Of a stretch of 15,765 bases of DNA, positions 1 to 7,271 are shown in pieces. Source of the DNA: Clostridia bacterium (GTDB lineage Bacteria > Bacillota > Clostridia > Christensenellales > Borkfalkiaceae). The position numbers were made by a program, and so were the translations under genes. Numbering within the stretch: position 1 is the first letter of the stretch; each line of letters opens with the position of its first letter. The notes below the pieces were generated by a model, which was not told the origin of the DNA, did not search any database, and saw only the letters and a list, made by a program, of their open reading frames with translations. The stretch spans positions 1-15,765 of the forward strand of contig JAFZXG010000039.1 of the NCBI GenBank assembly GCA_017616925.1, given 5' to 3'.

Positions 1-699
1 ACCGGAAAGGAAACCGCCCGATAGGTTTTTAAGAACGAACAGCGTTTCGCCGTTAGAACCGAACACCAGCGAACATATCATATTCGGAATAGATACCATA
101 ACGCTTAATAAAAACAGTTTTATTCTCGAATAGACGCTGAACATAACGAAGGTTGCGAGTATTCCCGAAGTTACGCCCATTATAAGAAAAGTCACGAGTT
201 TGGTCGCGTCCAAAGTTATACCCGAAAGCGATTCCGAAAACACGTCGAAAAGCGCAAGCAATATACAGAATATAAAGTGTATAAAAATAGCCGTCTTTCT
301 GTTCGACAAAAACATTACCATTACCGCCGTAAAGGCGAACGGACGGAGAAACATCGTGAAACTGTCCCCGCTCCAGTACGAAAAACAGAACAGAATCCCG
401 AGTTCCATAGTCAAAAAAAGCATTTCGGAGTTGCCCGCTTTTCTTAAAAAGTCCCTGTCCTCGAAAAAGAGATACAATATCATTACGACTACGATAACGA
501 TAACGAGTGCGACGAATTCCACGACCAGCGATACGTTCGACAGTATCGAAGCGGCGGGGTTACCGCCCGTGATCTGATTTAAGTAAACGCACCCGATAAA
601 TAACAGGAAAAGCAGACCTGCGTTGATAACGTAGGTCAGAACGTTTAATAAAACGTCCCGTTTCGTCCATTTCTGAAGTTTAAGCGATGTTCTTTCCAT
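1..699 (-). CDS. PgpH/YqfF-like 7TM protein, N-terminal part (runs off left edge)
   Basis: An uninterrupted frame of 233 codons reads leftwards from ATG at 699 and leaves the window still open. The start has AAAGGA a few bases upstream and lies 13 nt after the yqfD stop, so it is probably translationally coupled. The protein is strongly hydrophobic: TM1 about residues 16-40, TM2 57-79, then segments at roughly 93-109, 118-131, 136-152, 167-189 and 195-213. The pattern after residue 80 (RPFAF, FLSNRKTAIF, a Gly-rich segment, YSRIKLFLLS) fits the 7TM_7TMR_HD domain of PgpH, a membrane phosphodiesterase that degrades cyclic di-AMP through a cytoplasmic C-terminal HD domain. In Bacillus the homologue yqfF lies downstream of yqfC-yqfD-phoH, which supports the call. 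The usual extracellular domain of about 250 residues between TM1 and TM2 is reduced here to about 17 residues. The HD domain, if present, is outside the window, so the enzymatic role is not shown. Confidence 0.65.
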   Translation of the reverse strand, partial: MERTSLKLQKWTKRDVLLNVLTYVINAGLLFLLFIGCVYLNQITGGNPAASILSNVSLVVEFVALVIVIVVVMILYLFFEDRDFLRKAGNSEMLFLTMELGILFCFSYWSGDSFTMFLRPFAFTAVMVMFLSNRKTAIFIHFIFCILLALFDVFSESLSGITLDATKLVTFLIMGVTSGILATFVMFSVYSRIKLFLLSVMVSIPNMICSLVFGSNGETLFVLKNLSGGFLSG

Positions 700-712
700 A
701 ACCGTCCTTTGT

Positions 713-1654
713 TCAAATAACGTGTCTGAAACTGATTTTTACTTTATAGATATACTCTCCGTCCGAAAAACTCTTTTCGGTTTCGGTCGCTACGATCTCC
801 GCTCCGCCGGCCTTTTCGCCGGCAAGAATTTCCGCGCGTTCTCCGTCGTTATCGAAAGGAGAAACGTAAATAAATTCTTCGGTAACTATTACGCTCACCG
901 TGGCAAGCACTTCTATGGGAACGACCGTTTCTTTTATCAAAGCGTAACCGCCGACGATAAGATCGCCTTTTTTCACCCTGTCGCCCGCGCCGAGCACGGC
1001 CGTTCCGCCGTAAACTTTAACGTATTCTATCACGCCGTCCGCGTCCGAATAAAGCGCAGAGCGGCGTTTTATTATATTTCTTTCCGAAACCGCGGACTCC
1101 AAACGTATTTTTAAGACGTTTCCTTCTTTTTTTATCCCTGCGAAAGACACTTCGGGATTCGCCGCCACAATTTCGTCCTCGAGTTTTTCAAAATCGAAAG
1201 ACGAAAACCGAGTAAATTTTTCGACGCCCACCGACGAGAGATATTCCGATATACCGGTTTTCAACGCTTCGCCGCTGCCGGAATATTCTATCGAATAGAT
1301 AAAATCGTTAGAAACTATCGTCGTCAGGATAAAAACGATCGCGCCTATCAGAATACCGAAGTTCTTTAAAAGGTATAAAAAGGGGTAAAAAAGTCCCCTG
1401 TCTTTTTCTTTTGTTATATTATTGTAGCACAATTCTTTCGTAATTGCAAAAAATTTTTTATTATCTCGGTATTTTATCGAAAAGCAAACGACCTTTTCGC
1501 CCGTTTTTCGCACGTTAAAGAGAGCAAGTCCTTTTTTCCCGCAATAATTTACGAGCGGATCGATATTCCGCCCGTTATATCTGTAATCGGTATAAAGTCC
1601 TAATCCCGCGAAAAAGTCTTTATCCTGCCGCAAATCAAAGCGTCCCCCTCGCAT
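713..1654 (-). CDS. yqfD: Sporulation protein YqfD
   Basis: YqfD is a membrane-anchored protein made in the mother cell during sporulation in Bacillus; its molecular role is not settled. This copy has 313 residues, shorter than B. subtilis YqfD (about 400), mainly at the C-terminus. Residues 14-40 (FFAG, YNGRNIDPLVNYC) align with the usual N-terminal Gly/Cys region, a single TM segment lies at about 97-115, and residues 205-236 (DADGVIEYVKVYGG then GDRVKKGDLIVGG) match the most conserved block of the family. The start is uncertain. The ATG at 1654 has only a weak upstream site and overlaps yqfC by 55 nt; a TTG at 1633 has GAGGGGG 10 nt upstream and would begin close to where homologues begin. 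It sits between yqfC and the PgpH-like gene and is probably co-transcribed with both. Confidence 0.88.
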   Translation of the reverse strand: MRGGRFDLRQDKDFFAGLGLYTDYRYNGRNIDPLVNYCGKKGLALFNVRKTGEKVVCFSIKYRDNKKFFAITKELCYNNITKEKDRGLFYPFLYLLKNFGILIGAIVFILTTIVSNDFIYSIEYSGSGEALKTGISEYLSSVGVEKFTRFSSFDFEKLEDEIVAANPEVSFAGIKKEGNVLKIRLESAVSERNIIKRRSALYSDADGVIEYVKVYGGTAVLGAGDRVKKGDLIVGGYALIKETVVPIEVLATVSVIVTEEFIYVSPFDNDGERAEILAGEKAGGAEIVATETEKSFSDGEYIYKVKISFRHVI

Positions 1655-1857
1655 ATTTTTTTTATTTCCAGTTCTTCGCCCGTTATACTCACCGTGCCTT
1701 TCTTTAAATAAAACACCACTTCGGTTTTGGAAAAACTTTTTATTCTTCCGACGCCCGAAATATAGATCGCGCCGTCACCGAATATCGTCGCGCGAAAGCC
1801 CGAAAAATCAAACCCCAAACTTTTTTTAACTTCTTCGGAAAACATAGTCCACCGCAT
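1600..1857 (-). CDS. yqfC: Sporulation protein YqfC
   Basis: A small protein of 85 codons, the usual size of YqfC, placed immediately upstream of yqfD as in most spore formers. The central part (GDGAIYISGVGRIKSF, then KKGTVSITGEELEIKKI) matches the family's pattern of short beta strands; no signal peptide or TM segment is seen. The first ATG (1857) has no Shine-Dalgarno site, while the second in-frame ATG at 1845 has GGTGG just upstream. Because a possible sigma-E -10 element ends only 1 nt before the first ATG, a transcript from it would start near 1851, making Met5 (1845) the likelier start. The 3' end overlaps yqfD, implying translational coupling. In B. subtilis yqfC-yqfD belong to the sigma-E regulon; that the same holds here is inference from the promoter-like sequence. 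Confidence 0.82.
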   Translation of the reverse strand: MRWTMFSEEVKKSLGFDFSGFRATIFGDGAIYISGVGRIKSFSKTEVVFYLKKGTVSITGEELEIKKICEGDALICGRIKTFSRD

Positions 1858-1858
1858 A

Positions 1859-1887
1859 ATTTTATGCTTTACGGTAAAATAAAATAC
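1859..1887 (-). promoter_or_regulatory. Possible sigma-E-type promoter for yqfC-yqfD
   Basis: On the minus strand GTATTTT (1887-1881), a 14-nt spacer and CATAAAAT (1866-1859) resemble the sigma-E pattern, whose -10 is CATAnnnT-like. No good sigma-A hexamer pair is seen here. The -35 part overlaps the terminator stem of the upstream gene. This is a motif match by eye, supported by the known sigma-E control of yqfCD in Bacillus. Confidence 0.35.
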
Positions 1888-1907
1888 CGAGAAAACTCTC
1901 GGTATTT
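1882..1907 (-). terminator. Rho-independent terminator of the aconitase-family gene
   Basis: A perfect 11-bp stem (1882-1892 paired with 1897-1907) with a 4-nt loop. On the minus strand it is followed by TATTTTA, an adequate U-rich tract. It lies 18 nt past the stop codon at 1926 and just before yqfC, so it should separate the two transcription units. Confidence 0.85.
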
Positions 1908-1925
1908 CCTTAGTTTTAACCGCCT

Positions 1926-4106
1926 TTAAGCCTGCGGCTTACTTTTATAGAAGTTTATAAGACATCCTTTCGCGATTATCTCTTTTTCGTCGACGGTAAG
2001 CGGGGATATTTTTAAGACTATTTCCCTTTCTCTTTCCCCTAAAACTTTTGCCTTAAACTCGGTCGCGCCGCTTAATAACGCCTTTTTAATACCTTTAACG
2101 AAGATATATTCGCCGACGGTAAAATCGTTTTTTTCGCAAAGGAAAGGTATCATACCCCAGTTTATAAGATTGCTCCTGTATCTCTTGGTCGCGTACTCTA
2201 CGGCGATATTCGCCACCCCGCCTAAAACTCTCTGGCAGGACGCCGCCTGTTCTCTCGCCGAACCGTCGCCGGGCTTTACGGCGCAGACCACGCTGCCGTA
2301 AGTCGTAGTCTTTTCGTCAAGCCCCGTTTCCTTCGGAAACCCTTCGTTCTTCACCGCCTTCGCGCGACCGACGTACGCGGGATCTTTTCTCGAAAGCGCA
2401 AATTCCGAAAGTTTTAAGGGATTAGACCTGTACGACGAAGTCTCGCCCGAAGGTATCAGTTCGTCGGTCGTGGTGACGGGATCGGTAAGCACCGAAGCGA
2501 CCTTTAAAAGAAGGTCGTCCTTTAACTCTTCCATCCTGGGCCAGTCTGCAATGTTCGGACCGTAAACGAGCGCGCGGTTTTCTTCACCCTTTCCGACGGC
2601 GTCCACCACTCTCGCTTTATAAATCTTACCGTCGAACCTGTATTTTTTTATTCGTTTCGAGTATTCCATGTCCATAGCCGAAGTTATCGCGCCGCCGTTT
2701 TTCGCCGTAGCGGCGATACTTCTCGCGTCCATTAAAGCGACTGCGGAAAGTTGCCCGTCTTTTGGTTTACTGCCTTCTCTCGACTCGAAGTTTCTGGTGG
2801 TATGGCGGATAGACAGTCCGTTGTTCGCAGGAACGTCGCCCGCACCGAAACAAGGACCGCAGAACGCCGTCTTTATCACCGCGCCGTTTTCCATAAGTTT
2901 TCCCGCGTATCCGTTATCGACGAGACCCTTATATACGGGTTGACTCGCGGGATAGACGTTCAAGGTGAAATCCCCGTTTTCTATCGCCGTGTCGCCGAGA
3001 ATTTCGGAGGCTTCGGCAAGATTTTCGTATAATCCCCCCGCGCAACCCGCGATAACGCCCTGCGTGGCGTAAACTTTGCCGTCCTTTATTTTATCCGTGA
3101 GTTTAAACTCGCCCTTGCCTTCGGGCAGAAGTTTCTTACCCTTTTCTTCGCACTCGCGTAAGAGTTCGTAAGGACGGGAAAGGAATTCCCTTATGGTATA
3201 TGCGTTGGACGGGTGGAACGGAAGAGCGATCATAGGCTCTATTTTAGAAAGATCTATGACTACCGCTTTGTCGTAATACGCGCCGTTTTCGGCTTTCAAT
3301 TCATTATACGCCGCGGCTCTGCCGTGCGCGGCGAAATACTCGGCGATCTTTCCGTCCGTTTCCCACACCGAAGAAAGACAGGTCGTCTCGGTGGTCATAA
3401 CGTCTATACCGAGTCTGTAATCCATCGACAGCCCTTTTATGCCCGTGCCTATGAATTCGAGTATCGCGTTCTTTACGAATCCCGACTTAAAGGTCTCTTT
3501 AACGAGAGCAAGCGCGACGTCGTGCGGACCTACTCCCTTACGGAGCCTGCCCTTTAAATATACCGCCACGATCTCGGGATAATCTATATCGTAAGTCCTT
3601 TCGAGCAGTTGTTTTACGAGTTCGGGGCCGCCTTCCCCGACGGCGAGAGTACCCAACGCACCGTAACGGGTGTGAGAATCCGAACCCAAGATCATTGCGC
3701 CCGAAAACGCTCTCGTTTCACGCATATACTGATGTATTACGGCAAGATGCGGCGGCACGAACACGCCGCCGTACTTTCTGACCGCCGAAAGTCCGAAAAC
3801 GTGATCGTCCTCGTTTATCGTTCCACCGACCGCACACAGAGAGTTATGGCAGTTGGTAAGCGTATAAGGAATAGGAAATTCCTTTAAGCCCGACGCCTTC
3901 GCCGTCTGCACGATACCTACGTAAGTTATATCGTGCGAAGTTATTTCGTCGAATTTTATTTTAAGTTTCTTATCGTCACCCGAAACGTTGTGCGCCGAAA
4001 GTATTTTGTAAGAAATAGTGCGTTTTTTTGCGTTTTCGTCTACGCTTTTCGCGCGAACGAGTTTCCCGTCCGAATAGTAAACGCCTTTTTTAATGAGTTT
4101 TATCAT
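1926..4106 (-). CDS. Aconitase-superfamily hydratase (YbhJ-like)
   Basis: The 726-residue protein has the complete architecture of an aconitase-type [4Fe-4S] hydro-lyase, catalytic domains first and the swivel domain last. The three cluster ligands are Cys355 (AGCAGGLYENL), Cys416 and Cys419 (FCGPCFGAG), with spacing almost identical to aconitase. Other landmarks are GSDSHT (141-146), the RNFESREG block near 438-445, GDGSAREQA (613-621) and the Arg644 region RSNLINWGMIPF in the swivel domain. Overall it resembles E. coli YbhJ-type putative hydratases more than AcnA, AcnB or LeuC/LeuD; it is shorter than AcnA. The substrate is unknown: no citrate, leucine or lysine pathway gene is adjacent. 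The start is firm: GGAGG (4112-4116) lies 5 nt upstream of ATG. It is a single-gene unit with its own promoter and terminator. Confidence 0.88.
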   Translation of the reverse strand: MIKLIKKGVYYSDGKLVRAKSVDENAKKRTISYKILSAHNVSGDDKKLKIKFDEITSHDITYVGIVQTAKASGLKEFPIPYTLTNCHNSLCAVGGTINEDDHVFGLSAVRKYGGVFVPPHLAVIHQYMRETRAFSGAMILGSDSHTRYGALGTLAVGEGGPELVKQLLERTYDIDYPEIVAVYLKGRLRKGVGPHDVALALVKETFKSGFVKNAILEFIGTGIKGLSMDYRLGIDVMTTETTCLSSVWETDGKIAEYFAAHGRAAAYNELKAENGAYYDKAVVIDLSKIEPMIALPFHPSNAYTIREFLSRPYELLRECEEKGKKLLPEGKGEFKLTDKIKDGKVYATQGVIAGCAGGLYENLAEASEILGDTAIENGDFTLNVYPASQPVYKGLVDNGYAGKLMENGAVIKTAFCGPCFGAGDVPANNGLSIRHTTRNFESREGSKPKDGQLSAVALMDARSIAATAKNGGAITSAMDMEYSKRIKKYRFDGKIYKARVVDAVGKGEENRALVYGPNIADWPRMEELKDDLLLKVASVLTDPVTTTDELIPSGETSSYRSNPLKLSEFALSRKDPAYVGRAKAVKNEGFPKETGLDEKTTTYGSVVCAVKPGDGSAREQAASCQRVLGGVANIAVEYATKRYRSNLINWGMIPFLCEKNDFTVGEYIFVKGIKKALLSGATEFKAKVLGEREREIVLKISPLTVDEKEIIAKGCLINFYKSKPQA

Positions 4107-4131
4107 TACCGCCTCCGTTGTTTACCGTTTC

Positions 4132-4160
4132 AGTATATCACAGAGAAAATTTTTTTGCAA
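4132..4160 (-). promoter_or_regulatory. Sigma-A promoter of the aconitase-family gene
   Basis: On the minus strand TTGCAA (4160-4155), a 17-nt spacer and TATACT (4137-4132), preceded by TGA, form a good promoter about 25 nt upstream of the ATG at 4106, leaving a normal short leader with the GGAGG site. Confidence 0.75.
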
Positions 4161-4205
4161 GCCGCAGGAGAGTCTATACTTCACCAAAATAATTCATATT
4201 ACGCC

Positions 4206-4234
4206 TTGATTTCCTTTCCCTTTTATATTAGAAT
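4206..4234 (+). promoter_or_regulatory. Sigma-A promoter directly abutting the 4241 start codon
   Basis: TTGATT (4206-4211), a 17-nt spacer and TAGAAT (4229-4234). The expected transcription start, about 7 nt past the -10, falls on or next to the A of the ATG at 4241. No Shine-Dalgarno sequence is present between the -10 and the ATG, so a leaderless transcript is predicted. Confidence 0.65.
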
Positions 4235-4240
4235 ATAAGT

Positions 4241-4696
4241 ATGAAAAGTTTCAGATTCAAATTTCACCCGTCGGTATGGTTTCTGCTCGCCGTAGCACTC
4301 GTACTTTCGGGTGCGGGCGTCGGGTTTAATATCTATAACTTTATAGAATACCTGCCTTACGGCGCGGGAAAAACGGTGCCTTATATCGTTATCGCGGCGA
4401 TTTCGGCACTCGTATTTATCTTGAGTTTAAGCATGCTCGTCCGCTCAAAGTATATCGTAAAAGACGGGTATATAATTTCCTGTTTCGGATTTTTAAGAAG
4501 TAAGATCAAAATATCCGAACTTTCGGGTTTTTCGCACTTTAAAAAAACGGATAAACTCGTAGCTTACTTCAAAAACGGTAAGTATGCCGTTATCGTGGTG
4601 TCCCCCGCCGCTTTCGACGACTTCGTGGCGGCAGTAAGAGAATACGACAAAACGATAATCTGTACCCGCGGCGACGACGAAAGCACGCCCGTTTAG
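4241..4696 (+). CDS. Small membrane protein with C-terminal PH-like domain
   Basis: A 151-residue protein with two predicted membrane helices (about residues 11-33 and 46-67) followed by a cytoplasmic domain of about 80 residues. That domain (SKYIVKDGYIISCFGFLRSK, then KISELSGF, KLVAYFKNGKYAVIV, and a final helix DDFVAAVREYD) has the strand order of small bacterial PH domains such as the bPH_6 group (PF06713), typically found in Bacillota membrane proteins of unknown function. The final 10 residues are polar. The start codon has no Shine-Dalgarno site and follows a promoter directly. The sir2 gene begins 20 nt downstream on the same strand, so the two are probably co-transcribed. The function is unknown; the family call rests on fold pattern, not on a search. 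Confidence 0.7.
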   Translation: MKSFRFKFHPSVWFLLAVALVLSGAGVGFNIYNFIEYLPYGAGKTVPYIVIAAISALVFILSLSMLVRSKYIVKDGYIISCFGFLRSKIKISELSGFSHFKKTDKLVAYFKNGKYAVIVVSPAAFDDFVAAVREYDKTIICTRGDDESTPV

Positions 4697-4716
4697 TATA
4701 AACTTAAGGTACTGAA

Positions 4717-5484
4717 ATGGAAATCAACGGAAAGATAAAAAAACTGAAAGAAATAATCGACGGTTCGGATAATATCGTGTTTTTCGGCGGGGCGGGCGTT
4801 TCCACCGAAAGCGGCGTTCCCGATTTTCGCAGTAAGGACGGACTCTATAATAACCGCGGCGTAGAGTTTGAAAAATACCCGCCTGAATATCTTTTAAGCC
4901 ACGGTTGTCTCGTCAACGAACCGAAAGTGTTTTTCGAGTTCTACCGTCAAAAAATGGACGCGAGAAGCGTTAAGCCCAACGCCGCGCACTATTATCTCGC
5001 GGATCTTGAAAAGGCGGGTAAATTAAAAGCCGTCGTGACGCAGAATATCGACGGGCTTCATCAGAAAGCGGGAAGCAAGACCGTTTACGAGATACACGGT
5101 TCTACTTTCCGCAATTACTGCGACCGTTGCGGGAAACGTTATCCGGAAGATTTCATATTCGACTCGACCGATCCCGTTCCGACCTGTTCGGTCTGCGGCG
5201 GAACGGTCAGGTGCGACGTAACGCTTTACGAAGAGTCTCTGCCCGAAGACGCGGTAAATAACGCCGTCCGCGCGATAGCGAACGCCAAGGTGCTTATAAT
5301 CGGCGGCACTTCTCTTACGGTGTACCCCGCGGCGTCCTTTATAGATTATTTCCGCGGAGAAAATCTCGTCGTAATAAACAAAGATCCCCTGTCTATCCGT
5401 CTCGATCCCGAAAAAGACCTTGAAATAAACGCCCCTATCGGCGAAGTCTTTTTAAAATTACGTAAACTATACCTAAACGGTTAA
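4717..5484 (+). CDS. Sir2-family NAD-dependent protein deacylase
   Basis: A 255-residue sirtuin of normal bacterial length. It should remove acyl groups from lysines using NAD, releasing nicotinamide and O-acyl-ADP-ribose. The NAD-binding signature GAGVSTESGVPDFRS is at 25-39, TQNIDGLH at 108-115 and the catalytic His at 127 in IHGS. A zinc ribbon of four cysteines (135, 138, 157, 160) and the second Rossmann motif GGTSLTVYPAA (196-206) are also present. The position after the zinc ribbon that is usually Pro in the RPDVV segment is Cys166 (RCDVTLYEE), an uncommon residue close to the active site. AAGG lies 7 nt upstream of the ATG. It follows the PH-domain membrane gene by 20 nt and converges with the isomerase gene, whose end is 32 bp away; no strong terminator lies between them. 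Confidence 0.93.
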   Translation: MEINGKIKKLKEIIDGSDNIVFFGGAGVSTESGVPDFRSKDGLYNNRGVEFEKYPPEYLLSHGCLVNEPKVFFEFYRQKMDARSVKPNAAHYYLADLEKAGKLKAVVTQNIDGLHQKAGSKTVYEIHGSTFRNYCDRCGKRYPEDFIFDSTDPVPTCSVCGGTVRCDVTLYEESLPEDAVNNAVRAIANAKVLIIGGTSLTVYPAASFIDYFRGENLVVINKDPLSIRLDPEKDLEINAPIGEVFLKLRKLYLNG

Positions 5485-5516
5485 ACCCGTCTTCTGTCTT
5501 TAGTTCGTCTTTCGAC

Positions 5517-6386
5517 TTATATCTTTTCGTATATATCTTTGAATTTCTTTATGCTTGCGAAAAGATCCTTTACGCCGTCGAACACGTTTTCCTTCGTATA
5601 TTCGCAAAGATAAGCGGTAACCTCCAACGTAAAATCACCCGTATAATTTATCTCTTTCAACGCCTTCGCGACCGAATAAAAGTCAATGTCCATAGAAAAC
5701 GGGATCTGATGTGAATCGTGCCACTTGTCGTTGTCGTGGATATGCAACGCTTTTAATCTGTTTCCAAGCGCTCTTATCATTTCAACGGCGGAAGTTCCGT
5801 TGCCTTTCATCTCCGCGTGCCCTACGTCGAGACACGCCACGAGATATTCGTCGTTAAACAGATCCAAAATGGCGTTAAGTGTCTCGGGATTCCAACCCAT
5901 TGCAAAAGCCTGCTGATCCTTTTCCTTGTCCCAGTGCCACACGTTTTCGGTCGCGATCTTAACGTTATGCTGTTTAGCAAACGGCAATAATTTCCCGAAT
6001 AATTCCGCGTTGCCCTCTAATCCGCTTTTGGTTGCGGGATGGATCACACAGATCTCCCCGCCGACTTCGGCGGTACACTCTATAGCACGCAGCAGGTAAT
6101 CGAACATCGCGGGCTTGTCGCTCGGAAACGGCGCGTGCGATTGATTACAGAAAATGCCGTTATCGGTCGCGACGTTTTTAAGTTTTCTCGCAAAAGACAA
6201 ATAATTTTTCGTATTCAAAGGATGATCTTTTAAAGAAAGGCTGTTCGTTTCCTTATGCCACTCGTACATTTCGGTCATAGAAAAGTCCCAGGCGGTAAAG
6301 CCCGCTTTCGCGACGTATTCTATCGCTTTTTCTTCGCCGACTATTTTAGATATAGAACCGATCTGTGTAGAAGTTTTCCCGGACAT
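5517..6386 (-). CDS. Sugar phosphate isomerase/epimerase (xylose-isomerase-like TIM barrel)
   Basis: A 289-residue protein of the AP-endonuclease-2/xylose-isomerase-like TIM-barrel family (PF01261), which includes sugar epimerases, isomerases and inosose dehydratases. Likely metal-binding residues occur at the expected barrel positions: Glu147 (ATENVW), Asp187 and His190 (CLDVGHAEM), His215/His217 (ALHIHDND) and Glu255 (TLEVTA); His116 in VIHPA is also typical. The substrate cannot be read from the sequence, and no sugar transporter or kinase is adjacent. The start at 6386 is supported by GAGGGGG 8 nt upstream. It appears to be transcribed alone from its own promoter. Confidence 0.85.
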   Translation of the reverse strand: MSGKTSTQIGSISKIVGEEKAIEYVAKAGFTAWDFSMTEMYEWHKETNSLSLKDHPLNTKNYLSFARKLKNVATDNGIFCNQSHAPFPSDKPAMFDYLLRAIECTAEVGGEICVIHPATKSGLEGNAELFGKLLPFAKQHNVKIATENVWHWDKEKDQQAFAMGWNPETLNAILDLFNDEYLVACLDVGHAEMKGNGTSAVEMIRALGNRLKALHIHDNDKWHDSHQIPFSMDIDFYSVAKALKEINYTGDFTLEVTAYLCEYTKENVFDGVKDLFASIKKFKDIYEKI

Positions 6387-6407
6387 AACCTATTCCCCCT
6401 CTATTTT

Positions 6408-6435
6408 ATTATACCGCCCGTAAAACAAAATACAA
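6408..6435 (-). promoter_or_regulatory. Sigma-A promoter of the isomerase gene
   Basis: On the minus strand TTGTAT (6435-6430), a 16-nt spacer and a perfect TATAAT (6413-6408) lie about 22 nt upstream of the ATG at 6386. A 6-bp inverted repeat (6416-6421 with 6435-6440) spans the spacer and could be an operator or chance. Confidence 0.65.
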
Positions 6436-6510
6436 CGGGCAAACGCGCGCGGATAAAGACGATATAAAAGACAGCGGAAAAAAAAAGACTCGGTTCAGGT
6501 TTTACGAAAA

Positions 6511-7236
6511 TCAAAGTATCGTTATTTTAGTCGCCACGGTTTCGTTAGCCGTTTCAAAGATCAGTTCGAGATCTTCGCCTTTCGGAAAACCGACCTTAAA
6601 TTCGATATCGGGCGCACCCGAAATATCTGCATACGAAGTTACGTCAACACCGCCGACTTTTATCGCAGTTATCTCCAAAGAAAGTTCCATATAACTTATA
6701 TCGATAAAAGGATTAACTTCTGTATATACAGCCTCGAAGGGATACTCTACAAACTTTTTATTGACGGAAGCGTTCGTTACTTTAGTTTCCGTTTCGACGA
6801 GATCGCCGCCCTCCGTCCTGTCGCCCACTAAAGCGTAAGCGTTAAAGATGTACGCCGTACCCGACTCGCAGACTATTTCCCAGATTATCATCTTCGCGCC
6901 CGAAAACTCCCCGCCGAACAGATCTTCCGCGGTAACGGTAGTCTTTCCGTCGCTTATCGAAGTATAATATGTGTGTTTTTCTTCGCTTACCTTGGTCGGC
7001 GATTCGCCTGTGAACTCGTATCCTATCTCGTAAACGTCGACGTAATTTTTGATCGCCGTCACCAAGAGCATCTTGCCGTTATCTTTGGATAATCTCGCTT
7101 TGGTTGCGGAAAGCGTCGGCTCTATTCCCGGCGTATTAATCGCGTGCGCCGTATTCACGAAAGACATAGGCAACATGCCGAGTGCGAGACAAAATGCTAA
7201 TAATACCGTTAAAACGCTCAATTTTAACTTTCTCAT
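6511..7236 (-). CDS. Secreted protein of unknown function
   Basis: I do not recognise this 241-residue protein. It begins with a clear Sec signal peptide: MRKLK, a hydrophobic core to about residue 26, and AHA at 30-32 as the probable signal peptidase I site. The mature part is acidic and rich in Thr, Val and Glu, with alternating short hydrophobic stretches typical of all-beta (Ig-like) domains, and no lipobox, LPXTG sorting motif, dockerin or surface-layer repeat. The start is firm: AAGGAG lies 7 nt upstream of the ATG. It follows the 46-aa ORF by 35 nt and is the last gene of the cysE-alaS cluster. Downstream there is a run of nine T on the minus strand (6486-6478) but no convincing hairpin. 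It probably acts at the cell surface or outside the cell. Confidence 0.8.
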   Translation of the reverse strand: MRKLKLSVLTVLLAFCLALGMLPMSFVNTAHAINTPGIEPTLSATKARLSKDNGKMLLVTAIKNYVDVYEIGYEFTGESPTKVSEEKHTYYTSISDGKTTVTAEDLFGGEFSGAKMIIWEIVCESGTAYIFNAYALVGDRTEGGDLVETETKVTNASVNKKFVEYPFEAVYTEVNPFIDISYMELSLEITAIKVGGVDVTSYADISGAPDIEFKVGFPKGEDLELIFETANETVATKITIL

Positions 7237-7271
7237 AATTTTTCTCCTTGGTCAAACCCGCCTTTTACGGT

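Noticed and set aside
200..577. Open frame on the plus strand at the left end (125 codons)
   Set aside because: It is antisense to the minus-strand membrane protein, which has a ribosome-binding site, coherent helices and the right neighbours; the plus-strand product is low-complexity.
5485..5516. Bidirectional terminator between sir2 and the isomerase gene
   Set aside because: Only a 4-bp stem (ACGG/CCGT) without a proper T-tract can be drawn at the convergent gene ends.
6478..6510. Terminator after the secreted-protein gene
   Set aside because: A run of nine T exists on the minus strand, but the preceding bases form no stem longer than 4 bp.
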